DNA of 64,000 nt from the NCBI GenBank assembly GCA_034506395.1, contig JAPDPQ010000017.1, positions 1 through 64,000 of the forward strand, written 5' to 3'. This document shows positions 43,601 to 52,539 of this stretch, piece by piece; within the stretch, counting starts at the first letter, position 1; each line of letters opens with the position of its first letter. The notes beneath the pieces are model-generated. The model worked only from the letters and a program-made list of their open reading frames with translations. It had not been told where the DNA came from and did no database searches. This DNA comes from a candidate division KSB1 bacterium (GTDB lineage Bacteria > Zhuqueibacterota > Zhuqueibacteria > Thermofontimicrobiales > Thermofontimicrobiaceae). The position numbers and the translations under genes are program-made.

Positions 43601-46600
43601 TCATTTCATTGGAAAAGGCATACCAGGCATTGCCAGGCATTCCAGTGACGCCGATGATCGATGTTAAACCAACGAACAACTTCGGAGGCTTTTGATCCAA
43701 TGCGCGGCTGATGTTTAGCGTCCCAATCACCTTGGGAGCGATCTCCTGTTGCGCCGCATCTAATGGGACATTTTCAACGGTCTGCGGACGATTCATCCCT
43801 GCTCCAAAGATCACCCCAGTGATAGGACCTAATTGTTGTTCAATGGCCTGTAAGGTTTCAGTTACCTGGTGTTCCTCCGTGATGTCACAGGCAAAATATT
43901 GGCAGGTTAGATTGGCCTGCTTGTAGCGATCTAGGGTCGCCACGATTTCTCGCTGGCTCTCGCTCATTGAATCGCTTGTCGGTAACGAAGAGCTGCCGAT
44001 GAGTGCCATCTTCGCGCCGGTCCGCCGAGCCACCTCAAAGGCGCATTGGGCGGTGATCCCTCGGGCGCCTCCGGTCACCAGAATCACGTCTGTTGAGTCC
44101 CATTCGATATTGCGCTTGGAATACTGGTAAGGATTCTGGAGCACTGGATGAGGAACATATCGATTTAAGTTTTTATCGTATCCAGCAACTTCAAAAACAG
44201 CATCACTCCCCAATTCTGCGATAAGCGCCTGTGCGATTTGTTCATCAGGAAGTTCATCATCAAAATCGATGCTGCGCACGTTCAGGTTCGGTCGTTCATG
44301 GTGAATACTGGCGAAAAACGACAGTGCCCCAGCTTGCTCTAACGTTCTAGGACCTTTTTCCAGGCCAAACTTACCATCAGCGAATTGGATAACCATCAGC
44401 AATGGCCGGGCTGATGGGCCATCTGATGGTTGCTGCGTCAAACCAATTCTGGCAAGCAGATGAAACCGAGCCACACTATTCATGATCCGTTCGGATGATA
44501 CTTCATCAGCGCTGCTTCTGGGTAATATCCCAATGACGATCGAAAAGTCGCTGGGAAGCTGACCTTCTTCAGCAAAAAAGGTTTTCCTTTGGGCCAAACT
44601 GCCATGCTGCTCTAACGATCGAGCGATGGTAGCAGCCAGTTGTTCATCGCTTGCCTCATGAAGAATGAGGGCCTTCTTTCCAGAAAGAAGGGCCTCGCTC
44701 TGGCGCGTAAGCGGTTCTGGTGTCGGCACCATGATGAAATTGCGAACCCAGGTTTTTACCCCACTGGACTTTTCGATGTTAGCAAGCAGTTGTTGCATCG
44801 GTGTCACGGAACCAGCATCGATAGCAGCGCCTTCCTTCACGGCAATGATGGCGCTCGCGACTTGCCTGATATTGGACTGAGCCAGCTTTGCGGGATCGAC
44901 CTTGCCAGCGACTCCGTATTCACGAGCTATATTCACAATCAGCTCGCCCGCCTTAATGGACTCCATATTAAGATCATTGAGCAAGTACATATCTGGGGTC
45001 AGGGTTTCTGGAGGGAACCCAGTTTTCTGTGCGATCAGTTCAATGATGCGATGCTCGAGATTGCTCTGTAAATCTACCGCTGTTTTTTCAGTAATGGCTG
45101 GCTCAACAGAAGCGGATGATTCCCGCTGCTCAGTTGGTTGTTCCAGCGCTAATGCCTCTCCCGATGGCTCAATCGGAATCTTAGAAAAATATTTAATATC
45201 CGTCTGGATGATTTCTTTTATGAATTCTCCCCGTTGGGATAGATATTGAGAGAGCGTTTCTGGGGCAATTCCAAGGTCCCCAAGGAATGAGATAGGCGAG
45301 GCCATTGGAAGCGAGACTTTTTTGCTCTCCAGCGAGGGGACCCGTAGTTCCCGCTCGCAAGGATTAACAATAAATTTGCGCTGCGAGGGAAGGATGAACG
45401 TCCGAATCAGCCGATCTTCGAACAATGCTTGCCAATGAATATTACCGCCATAGACAAAATAAGCGGCCAGAATGGCATTCAAGTCTTTGTCCGCTCCTGA
45501 TCGCGATTCCACCGGCAGGCAGGGCAAAGGGCTATCTTCGAGGATCGCTCGAGTCAAATTAGAAAGAATATTCCCAGGTCCAACTTCGATAACCAGATCG
45601 CTGACAGATGCGATCGATTTTACGAGCGCGATAAAATTGACAGGATTGGTGATTTGTTGGGCAAAATGATCCCTCAGCGCGATCCCATCGACAACGAGAT
45701 CCCCAGTCATTCCAGAATAGAGTTGAATTCCTCTGCTGAAATATTGCTCTGGGAGTTTTGCTTGCTCTCTCAAAATTTGTGCTGAATGATGGACGAATTT
45801 TGAATGAAAGGCATTGGAAACTGGCAATTCCACTGCCTGGATGCCTTTCGTTTTAGCCTGTTTGAGGATCTCTTGGAGCGCAATTTTTTCACCAGCGATG
45901 ACAGTTTGGGTTGGGCTATTTATATTGGCGATGGTCCAATAGCCAGAGACATGAGATGCCAACGCTTGGGCCGCTGTGACGTCGCAGCCGAGGCTGATCA
46001 TGGTCCCTGCTTGGTCTGAGGATGCGGACATCGCTTGACCCCGCAAAGCTGCAAGTTTTAGCAACTCTTTCTCATTTAAAGCTCCAGCAAGGTGGAATGC
46101 CGTCAACTCGCCCAAGCTATGACCAGCAACGGCTGATGGCTCGATTCCCAACCGTGCCAACTTTTTGCTCCATAACAAAGACGTCAGACAAATTGCTGGC
46201 TGAGCAATGCGAGTCTCGGTTAGTTGGCGTTTCCACTCGGCCAATTGTTGGGCATCGGCCTGATCGGTGGGGCGAAAGATATATTCGCTCAATAAGCGGT
46301 CGTTTTGTTCTCCCACCCAAGCATCGGCCTGATTCACAAGCTCCCGTAGCCAAGGATGTCGCTCTACCAACATTCGACCCATGTTCAGTTGTTGCGCGCC
46401 TTGCCCCGAACATAGAAATGCCACCCGTGGATTTTTTAAACAATTCCCAATCCAGATGTCCTTAAATGGGCTGACTCTCGTTTCGCCTGGGGCAAGAGGG
46501 CCTTCCGCGATCATTTTTGTTAATTGGTTCAATTTATCCACCAGCTCTTTGGGCCGGGAGGCAATCATCGCTGCCCGAAATCTGTGAGTTGGATTGATCT

Positions 46601-48212
46601 TCTGGGCTAAATCCGCAGAGAGATCTGCCATCTCTGCTAAACTAATATCCCTTGCGATACTGGATAATTTTTGCGCTTGTTCGATCATCTGGTTGACATT
46701 TTCAGCGGCGAGCACGAAAAGCTCGGTACTCTGATGGGAAGCCAGCAACGAGCGTTCATCCAGTGGCGACTTCAATTTTGGGCTGGGTGCATCGCCAGAT
46801 TCCAGTGTCACATGGGTATTGATCCCACCGAATCCCATCGCTGAAACTCCTGCGCGCAACTTGGAATTGGGATCTCGAACCTCGCCAAATTGGATCGGAT
46901 AAATATGATGTGCCTTTTCATTAAAAATGGGATGCGGTTCGGTGATTCCAGCAGTGGGCGGAAGCACCCGGCGGTTCACAGCGATCGTCGCCTTGATGAG
47001 CCCTCCAATGCCAGCAGCCGCTTTGGTATGCCCGATGATGGACTTAAGCGAAGTCAAACCTTTCTTCTTAGTCCGTTCTGGTATCGGCTGGTCGGCGATT
47101 TGGCTATCATCTGCTAACATGATTCCTTCGACTTCGATGGGATCGCCGACCGATGTCCCAGTGCCATGTCCTTCAACAAAATCCACGGTTCTGGGATGAT
47201 AACCCGCCTTTTCGTACGCCCGTCTCAGCGCCAGGCTCTGGCCAGTGCTTGAGGGCGCAGTGATCCCCCCTCTTCCATCAGAGGAGATGCCCCAGCCTCT
47301 GATCACCGCATAGACGTAATTTTTATCTGCGCGAGCATCTTCAAGCCGTTTGAGCACAACAAATCCACAGCCCTCTCCAGGAATGAATCCTTTTCCATTT
47401 TTATCGTACACCTTCATTTCATCAGGGGTGATTGCCCCAGTTTTAGCAAAACCTATCATCTCAAAAGTGTCAATGCTGATGTCGACTCCACCAGCAAAGG
47501 CAAGGTCCAGATCGCCATGTACCAAGCAATCGGCAGCGCGACAGATGGCTAACAAGGACGACGAACACGCGCCATCTACGGTATAGCCCCCGCCTTTCAG
47601 ATCGAGGTAATTGCAAATCCTACCAGCGATTGTATTGGAGAGCCCTCCTGCCAGTGTATCTTCGGTGACTTGAGGAAAGGGAGATTTGAAGCATTCTTCC
47701 AAATATTGCTCGAATTGTCGAGTAAAATCGGGAGATAGATTCAAGGCCGAGGCGGTTTTGCGTAGCGCTTTGGCCACATAAGGCCAGCGCATCCGAAAAC
47801 TATTGGATCGGGTGAATTCACCAGTGAGCGTGTTGCCTAAAAGAACCCCTGTCCGTTCCTTCGGCAGTGTTGTCTTATCGTAACCAGCATCTCGCATTGC
47901 TTCCATGGCGACATCCACTGCCAACCAATGAACAATATCGGTCACTTCATAGGTCGATTTTGGGATGCGATTGCCAACCCAATCGTATTCATATCCATCA
48001 ATCACCGCCGCTTGATCACCATAGGTCTTATCTGGAACTTTTGGATCCGGATCGAAATAATCGGAAAGCGGCAATCGGCAGTCTGGCATACGTCGAAATT
48101 GACGACGACGCGCAAGGATGTTTTCCCATAATTCAAGCGGATTTCTTGCGCCTGGATACCAACATGCAATGCCAATAATGGCAACTTCATTCTTATTATT
48201 TTTGATACTCAC
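40656..48212 (-). CDS. iterative type I polyketide synthase, enediyne/polyene PKSE type with fused double-hotdog thioesterase
   Basis: A 2518-residue megasynthase. Order: ketosynthase 1-470 (Cys216 in DGACSSS, His349, His395); acyltransferase ~595-905 (Ser699 in GHSLGE; NAFHS suggests malonyl); ACP ~1045-1120 (Ser1085 in LNDLNMESI); ketoreductase ~1330-1580 (TGGARGI at 1380, Tyr1531); dehydratase ~1640-1900 (His1662 in HNYEGSYLFP, Asp1838); Sfp-like phosphopantetheinyl transferase ~1985-2150 (Asp2039, WAAKEALFKA with Lys2083/Glu2084); hotdog domains ~2195-2330 and ~2375-2515. The last has ESNMVGNIYFSNYYKWQG, as in enediyne thioesterases. KS-AT-ACP-KR-DH-PPTase is the PKSE order. It should activate its own ACP, build an unsaturated chain from malonyl units and release it. 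No enoyl reductase. GTG start with GGGGAGG. Confidence 0.9.
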   Translation of the reverse strand: MSIKNNKNEVAIIGIACWYPGARNPLELWENILARRRQFRRMPDCRLPLSDYFDPDPKVPDKTYGDQAAVIDGYEYDWVGNRIPKSTYEVTDIVHWLAVDVAMEAMRDAGYDKTTLPKERTGVLLGNTLTGEFTRSNSFRMRWPYVAKALRKTASALNLSPDFTRQFEQYLEECFKSPFPQVTEDTLAGGLSNTIAGRICNYLDLKGGGYTVDGACSSSLLAICRAADCLVHGDLDLAFAGGVDISIDTFEMIGFAKTGAITPDEMKVYDKNGKGFIPGEGCGFVVLKRLEDARADKNYVYAVIRGWGISSDGRGGITAPSSTGQSLALRRAYEKAGYHPRTVDFVEGHGTGTSVGDPIEVEGIMLADDSQIADQPIPERTKKKGLTSLKSIIGHTKAAAGIGGLIKATIAVNRRVLPPTAGITEPHPIFNEKAHHIYPIQFGEVRDPNSKLRAGVSAMGFGGINTHVTLESGDAPSPKLKSPLDERSLLASHQSTELFVLAAENVNQMIEQAQKLSSIARDISLAEMADLSADLAQKINPTHRFRAAMIASRPKELVDKLNQLTKMIAEGPLAPGETRVSPFKDIWIGNCLKNPRVAFLCSGQGAQQLNMGRMLVERHPWLRELVNQADAWVGEQNDRLLSEYIFRPTDQADAQQLAEWKRQLTETRIAQPAICLTSLLWSKKLARLGIEPSAVAGHSLGELTAFHLAGALNEKELLKLAALRGQAMSASSDQAGTMISLGCDVTAAQALASHVSGYWTIANINSPTQTVIAGEKIALQEILKQAKTKGIQAVELPVSNAFHSKFVHHSAQILREQAKLPEQYFSRGIQLYSGMTGDLVVDGIALRDHFAQQITNPVNFIALVKSIASVSDLVIEVGPGNILSNLTRAILEDSPLPCLPVESRSGADKDLNAILAAYFVYGGNIHWQALFEDRLIRTFILPSQRKFIVNPCERELRVPSLESKKVSLPMASPISFLGDLGIAPETLSQYLSQRGEFIKEIIQTDIKYFSKIPIEPSGEALALEQPTEQRESSASVEPAITEKTAVDLQSNLEHRIIELIAQKTGFPPETLTPDMYLLNDLNMESIKAGELIVNIAREYGVAGKVDPAKLAQSNIRQVASAIIAVKEGAAIDAGSVTPMQQLLANIEKSSGVKTWVRNFIMVPTPEPLTRQSEALLSGKKALILHEASDEQLAATIARSLEQHGSLAQRKTFFAEEGQLPSDFSIVIGILPRSSADEVSSERIMNSVARFHLLARIGLTQQPSDGPSARPLLMVIQFADGKFGLEKGPRTLEQAGALSFFASIHHERPNLNVRSIDFDDELPDEQIAQALIAELGSDAVFEVAGYDKNLNRYVPHPVLQNPYQYSKRNIEWDSTDVILVTGGARGITAQCAFEVARRTGAKMALIGSSSLPTSDSMSESQREIVATLDRYKQANLTCQYFACDITEEHQVTETLQAIEQQLGPITGVIFGAGMNRPQTVENVPLDAAQQEIAPKVIGTLNISRALDQKPPKLFVGLTSIIGVTGMPGNAWYAFSNEMMQLLLQRFQKDHPQTSTLAIAFSVWDEVGMGARMGSVHTLAAMGTSAIPVSEGIDRFVSLFFNDPNAQQVIVTARIGGLDNWRPQLPTPPVANNFLENVVLLFPGIEAVVKVHLNLDRHPYLIDHNYEGSYLFPAVFGLEAMAQTVALVTGRQQFKSVSLRHIQFDRPIIADPEHGTNILIHAIVEENDGEEQFEHVRVGISAEQSGFAYHHFSAEFQLPIDFELERKPVDCKRPTNGPLQINPQMDLYGRLLFQGPSFQRLRQFYALSTVYTECTARIRSLASDEAGQERYLLGDPYFRDSILQTGQVVAGRDKALPKSIERIEIYSVEPTEDEAIIIAELIERTDEHWLSNFTVTDKSGFMMERLRQCEFSILETLADEPTCEEMASPDPRDHQLLQKYITQSRQQLGLSFPTARIFNRPALHQLSRSERRKQIKPVLEEVVSDFIGKKSPGSGSAYRIKWSPDGKPRVELDLNLPVHLSISHDNRFCLASVAQTQVGCDVMEIDEKATEDWKALLGPTHEALFAQLINQEHPKYAGSRLWAAKEALFKAANGDNIELSFIKSIDKFALFSGKSNGSEFQVVTFPVFFTLGRERMLAFAWQKSSAPEGQPQTDNDPNVNLNLFKPNSGKQREELLREFGYDPQTFMMDADIDEETMSLIIRWPLTLREAANLSRGIYFSTYGEWLGMVRELGIQPINDKLLPQLATGKWGLVTNESEIEILGDWYPNDTIQVRLWIMPDDRMPDSSLQLYYDWQKVTPQSNYERLAFGYLRASFVEILGHGEVKVTQLPDYFQQFIQRMKRPAHSAKKLDKIPERLKNLALGKLLYQKPDGPVRGPLLHEKIFETSLLESNMVGNIYFSNYYKWQGTVRDNYFYQLLPAHYQQTYVNADLRCLRTRIDHLRDTMPFAKIVVRMYLNRLQENGCELGFEYYQQLPNGQEIKLAYGTHQAAWIDHSDPLAPKAIPFPEPILKALVAACEKY

Positions 48213-48901
48213 TGTGCCTCCCCAACATAATTTTGGCTAACTTTCGCCCTCAGATAGAGCTTATCAAGCTCCACATGGGCAAAGCGGAATCCTCAATATC
48301 TTTTATTTCAATACAATCGCAACGAAGGATTTACAGAAAATTTTTTGATCGGTGGATTGTTTCTCTTTCTCATGAAGCTTCTGAAACAAAAATATTTTTC
48401 TTATAAAGATGCCGATTTCCCTAATCCGCCAAAGGCTAAATAGCAGCGATCGAATAAGCTGCTTTTGACAAATATGTCGTAAAATCGATTGTTTTGAATT
48501 GAGCGAATTGGCAATGTCAGCCAATTTATTCGATCGAAAATGTCACAGCTCGGGCCAATAGGAATACACGATCAGATGAAGCTGCACCACGAACTTCAGA
48601 ACATCTCCTCTGGAGAATGAAAGAACGATGAATCAGTTGAGTGTGAGGTTGATCAATTTGCAAAAGAGTATTCTCGGCGCACGCGAATTGACCCGGCAGT
48701 TACTGAGAGATTTTCATCATTTTGATGAAATCGCATCGCAGAAATGGCTCAAAATTACAGAATGCCATAAGGCCCGAAGCTCAATCACCCGATTTCATTT
48801 ATCAAACGCTTTTTCCATTCAGCGAAAGATTCTCGAGTAGCCAGTTTGATTCGTTGCAAAAATGATCTGAAGTATTATGGTTCGAATTAATTGGTGTGCG
48901 A
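48213..48901. other. intergenic region upstream of the polyketide synthase
   Basis: 689 bases between same-strand genes. It carries a probable synthase promoter (48295-48322) and a small leader hairpin (agcttatcaagct, 48259-48271). A 70-codon plus-strand frame at 48628-48840 has only a distant GGAG and no recognisable product. Confidence 0.5.
48295..48322 (-). promoter_or_regulatory. probable promoter of the polyketide synthase gene
   Basis: On the minus strand TTGCGA (48322-48317), a 16-base spacer and GATATT (48300-48295), about 85 bases before the GTG start. It implies that the synthase can be transcribed independently of the exporter-like genes. Confidence 0.4.
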
Positions 48902-50185
48902 TCAAAAACCATACTTTGCACCTAACAAGACAGTGCTTCTAAAAAACAATAGGCCAAATTCGGAATTGCGCTTGCCCACATAGCCCTCACCGCGTATCCA
49001 GGCGGTAAGGCCTGATGGAAAAATGTAATTGAGCGTCACAATTCCTGCACCGCTACCATCAACCAGATTCTCCAGGAGTAAAAACTCCGCGCTGGACCGC
49101 TGCATCGGCCAATAGCCGCGACAAAAAGCATAATGGCGTAAGGTGCCATATTTATCCAATGTGGATAACGCGCTATAAAAATTAACGAATGACAGCGGAT
49201 CCGGTGGAAATGCGCTCATGCCGTCTGTTTGCCTGAGAATGAATTTACGCCAGCGTTGCCATTCATGATGAGTTAGTCCCTCTCTGTTATAGTAATACTC
49301 TATCATCAAATTAATCCCATTATCGAATGTGTATTGAGCTCCCAACAGCAGCTTCGGAAATAATTTTTCGCTGTTTTGATATCGAGCAATGTAGTTAGAT
49401 ATGCTAGAATTGGGCTGAAAATTCGGATCGCTCAGCACTCGATGATAAAGTTTATTGGTTCCCAATTGGCCAATCCATTCGCTGTGAAGCTCAATATGAG
49501 AGCCATAGGTATAGGCTGTCGTAACGCCCCATTTGAACTTATCGACTTCCTTCCAAAAAGCAAGCAACGAGAGGTCGATATCACAGATCAACGTATAAAA
49601 GCGGCTGGCTAATTCATGTTTTCCCCGGTGAAATTTGTCTTTATATCGGGCCTCGTTGGCATAAACGAGAGCAAAAGAGTGAAGATCGGAGAACGCATCG
49701 AAGGAGATGATCTGTTTACCCTGGTATCGTTCGAGGCGATCCGAAGGATCCGATGCGTGTCGAGCAGGTTCTAACACGCCACATGGGTTAAAAGCGTATC
49801 CCGTTCCCCATTTTAAAATTTTTCGACCAACAGTGACATGAAACGCCTCTCCAATCTCTCGATCAAAGTACAATTCTCGGATGATGGCACGATAGGCGCT
49901 GGCATCGCGATCAGTATACTCGGCCAGACCTTTCATTGCCGTTGTAAATGAACCATAGTTCAAAAACAGATCTGAGCTGGTGAAATTCCCATAGCGAATC
50001 TGAGGTAACCATTTATTATCCCGGTTCAGCGGCGTATCATTGAGGCGTCTGTAATAACCCTCGGTGATCAACCCAATGCGATAGTTGAGCTGACCGTCAG
50101 GCGGTGAGCAAACCGATGGAGCGGCGAAGACCAAGCAATAAACGATCAAACCTAACAATGGATTTCGGCTGATGAATTTGTCCAT
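48902..50185 (-). CDS. outer-membrane beta-barrel protein, DUF1302-like
   Basis: A 427-residue exported protein with a signal peptide (about 1-27) and alternating amphipathic strands ending in an aromatic C terminus (LLGAKYGF), typical for outer-membrane insertion. The conserved-looking block VTVGRKILKWGTGYAFNP, followed by LEPARHASDPSDRLERYQGKQ, resembles DUF1302-type barrels that accompany LolA-like proteins and MMPL/ABC exporters. It lies 35 bases after the LolA-like gene and immediately upstream of the polyketide synthase. An export or lipid-insertion role at the outer membrane is inferred from this company. Confidence 0.75.
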   Translation of the reverse strand: MDKFISRNPLLGLIVYCLVFAAPSVCSPPDGQLNYRIGLITEGYYRRLNDTPLNRDNKWLPQIRYGNFTSSDLFLNYGSFTTAMKGLAEYTDRDASAYRAIIRELYFDREIGEAFHVTVGRKILKWGTGYAFNPCGVLEPARHASDPSDRLERYQGKQIISFDAFSDLHSFALVYANEARYKDKFHRGKHELASRFYTLICDIDLSLLAFWKEVDKFKWGVTTAYTYGSHIELHSEWIGQLGTNKLYHRVLSDPNFQPNSSISNYIARYQNSEKLFPKLLLGAQYTFDNGINLMIEYYYNREGLTHHEWQRWRKFILRQTDGMSAFPPDPLSFVNFYSALSTLDKYGTLRHYAFCRGYWPMQRSSAEFLLLENLVDGSGAGIVTLNYIFPSGLTAWIRGEGYVGKRNSEFGLLFFRSTVLLGAKYGF

Positions 50186-50220
50186 CGTTGCCTCTTTATT
50201 AAAATGAAATATTCAGCATG

Positions 50221-50949
50221 CTATTTTAATTGGGTCAAATAATTTTTATTGAAATATTTGTCTGGTAGCTCTTTCGGCTCATATTCGAGATATTCCATGA
50301 TGGTATGGCTGTTGTTCCGCAAACGATCGATCAAGGTCATTTTTCGCAGCAGCCGTTTCCCATGGACGAGCTCATATTCGTCGTAGCTGACGGACTTACA
50401 GAGTTTGCCAGAGGCAAGATAGAGTTCGGCTTTGACGGGCTTCGATTCAGCCTTGGTCACCCAATATTCTGCCCGAGGATAGGTGGCGCTGGAAGTTTTC
50501 GCCGTAAGCAACAATTTATAGCAAGCCTGGTCAGCGACCTGTTCCTCGCCAAGGATTGTGGCTTGATAATCTCTCGAAAAATTCGTTCGGGCTACGTCGC
50601 CGTTCGAAGCATTGCCAGCCAATCGCTGGAGCGGCGTCACTCGGATTGGACGACGGGTATTCGGCATGTAAAGCCACATCAGATCGTCCACCATTAATAG
50701 GTATTGACCTTTTTGTTCTGAGTTGAGAAATCGAACCAGACTTTTGCCGCTCCCTTTGATCATCACTTCGAAATCAGAGCTGTCCTCAAGTTTGTCGTTT
50801 TTAAAATTTTTTATTCTGGTAAGGACAATGAAAGACTCCCAGCTATTGCGATAAAGGTCAGCAGCGCGAAGAATCTCATCTCCAGATCCCTGGGCCTGCA
50901 ACAGCCCTGCTATTAAAATTGTGCAAATCAAAATCAGGAATTTTTTCAT
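50221..50949 (-). CDS. LolA-like outer-membrane lipoprotein-sorting family protein
   Basis: A 242-residue periplasmic protein with a signal peptide (about 1-19, ending LLQAQ) and the LolA-like unclosed beta-barrel pattern (DFEVMIKGSGKSLVRFL, LMVDDLMWLYMPNTRRPIRVTP, AEYWVTKAESKPVKAELYLASGK). Members of this LolA_like group carry hydrophobic ligands and usually neighbour exporters with a DUF1302-like barrel, as here. It is probably the periplasmic carrier between the ABC permease (51264) and the barrel (48902). The cargo could be a polyene lipid from the synthase; that is inference. Confidence 0.8.
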   Translation of the reverse strand: MKKFLILICTILIAGLLQAQGSGDEILRAADLYRNSWESFIVLTRIKNFKNDKLEDSSDFEVMIKGSGKSLVRFLNSEQKGQYLLMVDDLMWLYMPNTRRPIRVTPLQRLAGNASNGDVARTNFSRDYQATILGEEQVADQACYKLLLTAKTSSATYPRAEYWVTKAESKPVKAELYLASGKLCKSVSYDEYELVHGKRLLRKMTLIDRLRNNSHTIMEYLEYEPKELPDKYFNKNYLTQLK

Positions 50950-51263
50950 GAACCCCTCGCCTAAAATTCAAATGCTCGAAAGTGCCGGATTCACGATCTC
51001 TTATCATTTCGAAATTTTATGAACCCAGCATTCCTATTCAATTCTTTCATCCGATCATCATTTCGCTTCTTCAAACTATTGTTGAGCTCCTCATTAGCAT
51101 TTTTGAAATCTAGAAAAAGGATGAGTTGTATTGTTCAAAGAAAAACGAAATCTTGTCAAGCAATGATCAAAATAGGTCCGCTTTACAGCTATGCCTTGCC
51201 TGATGTTAACAATTTTGCTGTTTGTGCCATAGATACCAAGAGCGACCGAGTTTGGTCAAACGA
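50950..51263. other. intergenic region inside the exporter-like cluster
   Basis: 314 AT-rich bases between the permease and the LolA-like gene; possibly a second promoter. No terminator or gene is recognisable. A plus-strand frame from 51019 mostly lies antisense to the permease gene. Confidence 0.4.
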
Positions 51264-52493
51264 TCAAATATGCCCCAGTGCATCGACAATTTTCATTCTA
51301 GCGGCTTTGGCAGCCGGGATGAGCGTTGAAACTATGGCGGTGATGACCATGAATATGAAGCTTCCCAAATAAATGCTCAAGACGTAATGGACATTGAGCG
51401 GATAGCCGAATGTCGATCCCGGTGGTGGTGGCATCATAATGCCAGCGTGATTGATGGCGAAAGACAAAAGAAATCCTAGCACCAGCCCAGTAACCGAGGC
51501 GATGACGCCGATGACTAATCCTTCCAATAAGAAATTTGTCAACAAGCGCCGACCTGAAGTGCCGATCGCCATGAGTGTCCCGATCTCCTTTGTCCGCTCG
51601 AAAATGGACATCATCATGGTATTGGATGAGGCTAATAGGACAACAATAAAAATCAGCACGCCCATAAATCCAAAAATGGTGTTGTAGAGTTTGACCACTG
51701 CCTGATAAAATGTGGCCAATTCGTACCACTTTTTGATTTTATAATCTGGAAGCAATTTTGAAATTTGTTCGGCAGCCAGATCGGTTATCTCCGTCGCTTT
51801 AAGCACGACCACGATTTTGGTCACGCGATCGGTCACTAACAGGTTCTGCGCGGTGGCCAGTTTAACTTTGAGCAGACGAGCATCCAATTCTGGAACGCCA
51901 GTTGAGAAGACGCCGACCAGTTTCACATCTACCGCATTGAGCGCTCCAGAGGTAGTGGTCACCATTAAGGTCAGATAATCGCCGATATTCGCCTTGAGCG
52001 CTTTCGCCAGCCCCGAGGCCAAGATCACTTCATCCTCGTCCAAATCCGATGGTTGCTCATCTAAATGATGTCCCATGTCCATGCGGATACGCGATTCGGA
52101 AAGCTGGCGCTCCTCTTTCGGCGCTATTGCTTCCCCTATGAACGCTTCGGATTTTTCACCGTTGGAGAGCAACCCCATAAAATTGATGCGCGGCATGGCA
52201 AACTGGACCGATTCAATCGATTGAATAAGCTTGATCAAACTGTCCGATCGCTCGATCCCAAATTGCAGCGGCTTATCCTCCTCCTCTTCCAGATATTGTG
52301 GATTAAACATCTGAAGATGCCCGTATTGTCCTCTGATGGCGTTTTCTCCTAAGCCCCAGAACGAATATTTCATGAATCCCCCAGCCAGAATTAACGAGAT
52401 AACTCCAAACGCCATGATGAGGCCAGTGATCGTGGTGCGACGCAAATTGCGTGTGACATTTTTTAATGCAAGGATGAAAAATTTTGCTTTCAT
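51264..52493 (-). CDS. ABC transporter permease, LolC/E-MacB (FtsX) type
   Basis: A 409-residue inner-membrane protein. One N-terminal TM helix (about 18-40, TITGLIMAFGVISLILAGGF) is followed by a large periplasmic domain (about 45-265) and three C-terminal TM helices (about 275-405) with the FtsX-family sequence FERTKEIGTLMAIGTSGRR. This 1+3 topology fits mechanotransmission exporters that pull lipids or lipoproteins from the inner membrane. The ATG at 52493 has GAGGG; a longer frame would overlap the ATPase gene and is not favoured. The partner ATPase lies directly upstream. Confidence 0.9.
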   Translation of the reverse strand: MKAKFFILALKNVTRNLRRTTITGLIMAFGVISLILAGGFMKYSFWGLGENAIRGQYGHLQMFNPQYLEEEEDKPLQFGIERSDSLIKLIQSIESVQFAMPRINFMGLLSNGEKSEAFIGEAIAPKEERQLSESRIRMDMGHHLDEQPSDLDEDEVILASGLAKALKANIGDYLTLMVTTTSGALNAVDVKLVGVFSTGVPELDARLLKVKLATAQNLLVTDRVTKIVVVLKATEITDLAAEQISKLLPDYKIKKWYELATFYQAVVKLYNTIFGFMGVLIFIVVLLASSNTMMMSIFERTKEIGTLMAIGTSGRRLLTNFLLEGLVIGVIASVTGLVLGFLLSFAINHAGIMMPPPPGSTFGYPLNVHYVLSIYLGSFIFMVITAIVSTLIPAAKAARMKIVDALGHI

Positions 52494-52539
52494 TATGCCC
52501 TCGTGTTTTGCTGTGAACGTAAGAGAACTTGTTCTGCGG

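Noticed and set aside
40656-48212. PUFA (omega-3 fatty acid) synthase
   Set aside because: There is a single ACP, no tandem ACP array, no enoyl reductase partner, and an integrated PPTase in the PKSE position.
48628-48840. A 70-codon plus-strand gene upstream of the polyketide synthase
   Set aside because: Only a distant GGAG, no recognisable domain and no partner; it could be real but cannot be supported.
51019-51372. A 117-codon plus-strand frame
   Set aside because: Its second half is antisense to the end of the permease gene and the rest is AT-rich spacer.
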